From Olegusella massiliensis (GTDB lineage: Bacteria; Actinomycetota; Coriobacteriia; Coriobacteriales; Atopobiaceae): a stretch of 64,000 nucleotides of DNA. Position numbers and translations under genes: made by a program. Under the pieces are notes generated by a model. That model saw only the letters and a list, made by a program, of their open reading frames with translations, did no database searches and had not been told where the DNA came from. The stretch lies in assembly GCF_900078545.1 (NCBI RefSeq), contig NZ_FLLS01000002.1, forward strand, positions 1,373,404 through 1,437,403, read 5' to 3'. Every line of letters starts with the position of its first letter. Position 1 is the stretch's first letter. Positions 62,661 through 64,000 of the stretch are shown piece after piece.

Positions 62661-64000
62661 ATGAATAATGGCATGATGCTCCAAGGTTTTTCTTGGTATC
62701 TTCCTGCAGACGGTCAACATTGGAAGCGTATGGCACGGCTTGCGCCGACGTTGGCACAGATGGGAATCACAGCGGTCTGGCTGCCGCCTGCGTATAAAGC
62801 AGCTGAGGGTGGCGAGAGTGTGGGCTATAGCGTATATGACACCTGGGATTTGGGTGAGTTTGACCAGTGTGGCTCGGTACGTACTAAATATGGCACCAAA
62901 AAAGAATATCTTGCGGCGATTGGAGCCCTGCAAAAGGCAGGCATTCAGGTGCTCGGTGACATCGTACTCAATCATCGTATGGGTGGTGAGGAGACTGAGC
63001 ATGTGCGTGCATTTGAGGTTGATGCTGCCGCACGTGAATCTGACCTGACCGAAGAAAAGACCATTTCTGCGTGGACCCGCTATCGTTTTCCTGGGCGTAA
63101 CGCTCAATACTCTGATTTTCAGTGGGATTGGACCTGTTTTCACGGTACGGATTGGGACGAGGACACGCATCAGACAGGCATCTTTCGCTTTGCCGGCAAG
63201 AAGTGGGACGAGGATGTTGACCATACTGAAAATGGCAACTTTGACTACCTCATGGGTAACGATGTTGATGTTAACAACCCTGCCGTTGAAGCAGAGCTGG
63301 TGCGCTGGGGTGAGTGGTATATAAAGACAACGGGTCTTGATGGTTTGCGCCTTGATGCGCTCAAGCACGTGTCAAAGTCTTTCTTCCGCCGCTGGATTGC
63401 TCATTTACGTGAAAAATGTGGCTGTGAACTTTTTACCGTAGGTGAGTATTGGTCGCCTGAACTAAGCGAACTCGAAGCATATTTGGGCGAAGACATGCCA
63501 ATGAGTCTCTTTGATGTACCGCTACACTACAAACTTTTTGGTGTGTCAAATAGCATGGGCACTATGGATTTAGCCCATCTTTTTGATGGTACCTTGGTAG
63601 CAAGTAACCCTGTACATGCAGTGACCTTTGTGGACAATCACGATACCCAGCCAGGCCAAGCCTTGGCATCTACGGTTGCGTCTTGGTTCAAACCAAGCGC
63701 CTACATGCTGATATTGCTGCGTGAAGCAGGTTATCCTTGTGTCTTTTATGGTGATCTTTTTGGTGCTGGAGCCGAGGCTAAGGCTGGCGAGGAGGGAGAA
63801 GACACGCCCGCGTTGCCTGTGGTACGTAATCTTCCCCTGCTCATGGAAATTCGTCAGCGTCATGCGTACGGCGCACAACATGACTATTTTGATGACAAAG
63901 ATCTCATTGGATGGACGCGCGAAGGCGATGATGAACATGCGGGTAGTGGCATTGCGGTGGTAATTACTGACGGAGAGGGCGGCACCAAGCACATGTATGT
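62661..64000 (+). CDS. Cytoplasmic alpha-amylase (GH13), cut by window edge
   Basis: An open frame from ATG 62661 (GGAGGAACGT upstream) to the right edge, 446 codons and not yet finished. It begins MNNGMMLQGFSWYLPADG without a signal peptide. GH13 motifs are VLGDIVLNHR (region I), GLDGLRLDALKHV with nucleophile D232, FTVGEYWSP with acid/base E262, and FVDNHDTQ with D328. These match the intracellular AmyS-like GH13_5 group that breaks alpha-1,4 glucans such as glycogen or imported maltodextrins. The C-terminal beta domain lies beyond the window. Confidence 0.93.
   Translation, partial: MNNGMMLQGFSWYLPADGQHWKRMARLAPTLAQMGITAVWLPPAYKAAEGGESVGYSVYDTWDLGEFDQCGSVRTKYGTKKEYLAAIGALQKAGIQVLGDIVLNHRMGGEETEHVRAFEVDAAARESDLTEEKTISAWTRYRFPGRNAQYSDFQWDWTCFHGTDWDEDTHQTGIFRFAGKKWDEDVDHTENGNFDYLMGNDVDVNNPAVEAELVRWGEWYIKTTGLDGLRLDALKHVSKSFFRRWIAHLREKCGCELFTVGEYWSPELSELEAYLGEDMPMSLFDVPLHYKLFGVSNSMGTMDLAHLFDGTLVASNPVHAVTFVDNHDTQPGQALASTVASWFKPSAYMLILLREAGYPCVFYGDLFGAGAEAKAGEEGEDTPALPVVRNLPLLMEIRQRHAYGAQHDYFDDKDLIGWTREGDDEHAGSGIAVVITDGEGGTKHMY

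Overview
The window reads as a chromosome segment from a low-to-mid GC (roughly half GC by eye) Gram-positive actinobacterium, most likely a member of the Coriobacteriia such as an Atopobium or Lancefieldella relative. The reasons are WhiA and an actinobacterial-type RapZ, a gap-pgk-tpiA cluster, uvrC close to whiA and rapZ, no outer-membrane genes, many coiled-coil peptidoglycan hydrolases, and fermentative sugar and peptide uptake genes. This assignment is inference; no rRNA is present to confirm it. I saw no tRNA, rRNA, prophage, insertion sequence or CRISPR array. The window opens inside a GDPD-like gene and closes inside an alpha-amylase gene.

Layout. Positions 1-6916 carry a partial phosphodiesterase, murJ, a secreted NlpC/P60 hydrolase, an ATP-grasp ligase and uvrC, which is mainly cell-envelope building plus DNA repair. 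whiA and rapZ follow on the minus strand without yvcK. gap, pgk and tpiA form a glycolytic block (9165-12278). A four-gene ABC exporter operon with two adaptor proteins occupies 12652-18150. aspS and an orphan prepilin peptidase come next. Then come a CHAP-type hydrolase, a C69 dipeptidase, cspA, a lysozyme-like coiled-coil protein, and two paralogous M20 dipeptidases flanking a HAD phosphatase (21100-30413).

Positions 30637-36282 are a complete oppABCDF operon on the minus strand. It is divergent from an alpha-L-fucosidase and a large transglutaminase-like protein, with a ROK sugar kinase beyond. With the three dipeptidases this suggests a lifestyle based on uptake of host-derived peptides and glycans. 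Positions 41760-49099 hold an unrecognised membrane-anchored TPR-like protein, a DUF1015 protein, a Gph-like phosphatase, and a phasin-like/UbiB-kinase pair. A MarR-controlled heterodimeric ABC exporter (49165-53457) is divergent from the fruR-fruK-fruA fructose operon. The right end has an alpha/beta hydrolase, metG, an SPFH protein, queH and a cytoplasmic alpha-amylase.

The least explained structures are as follows. A dispersed short-repeat family occurs as small palindromic arrays in two convergent intergenic gaps (22454-22533 and 27613-27813). A possible small RNA lies beside the second array. A 25-codon cysteine-rich ORF with a strong ribosome binding site begins at 28761. The exporter operon has two adaptors. 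A methionyl-tRNA synthetase lacks a recognisable KMSKS loop. Most of the rest is ordinary housekeeping or well-known transport.
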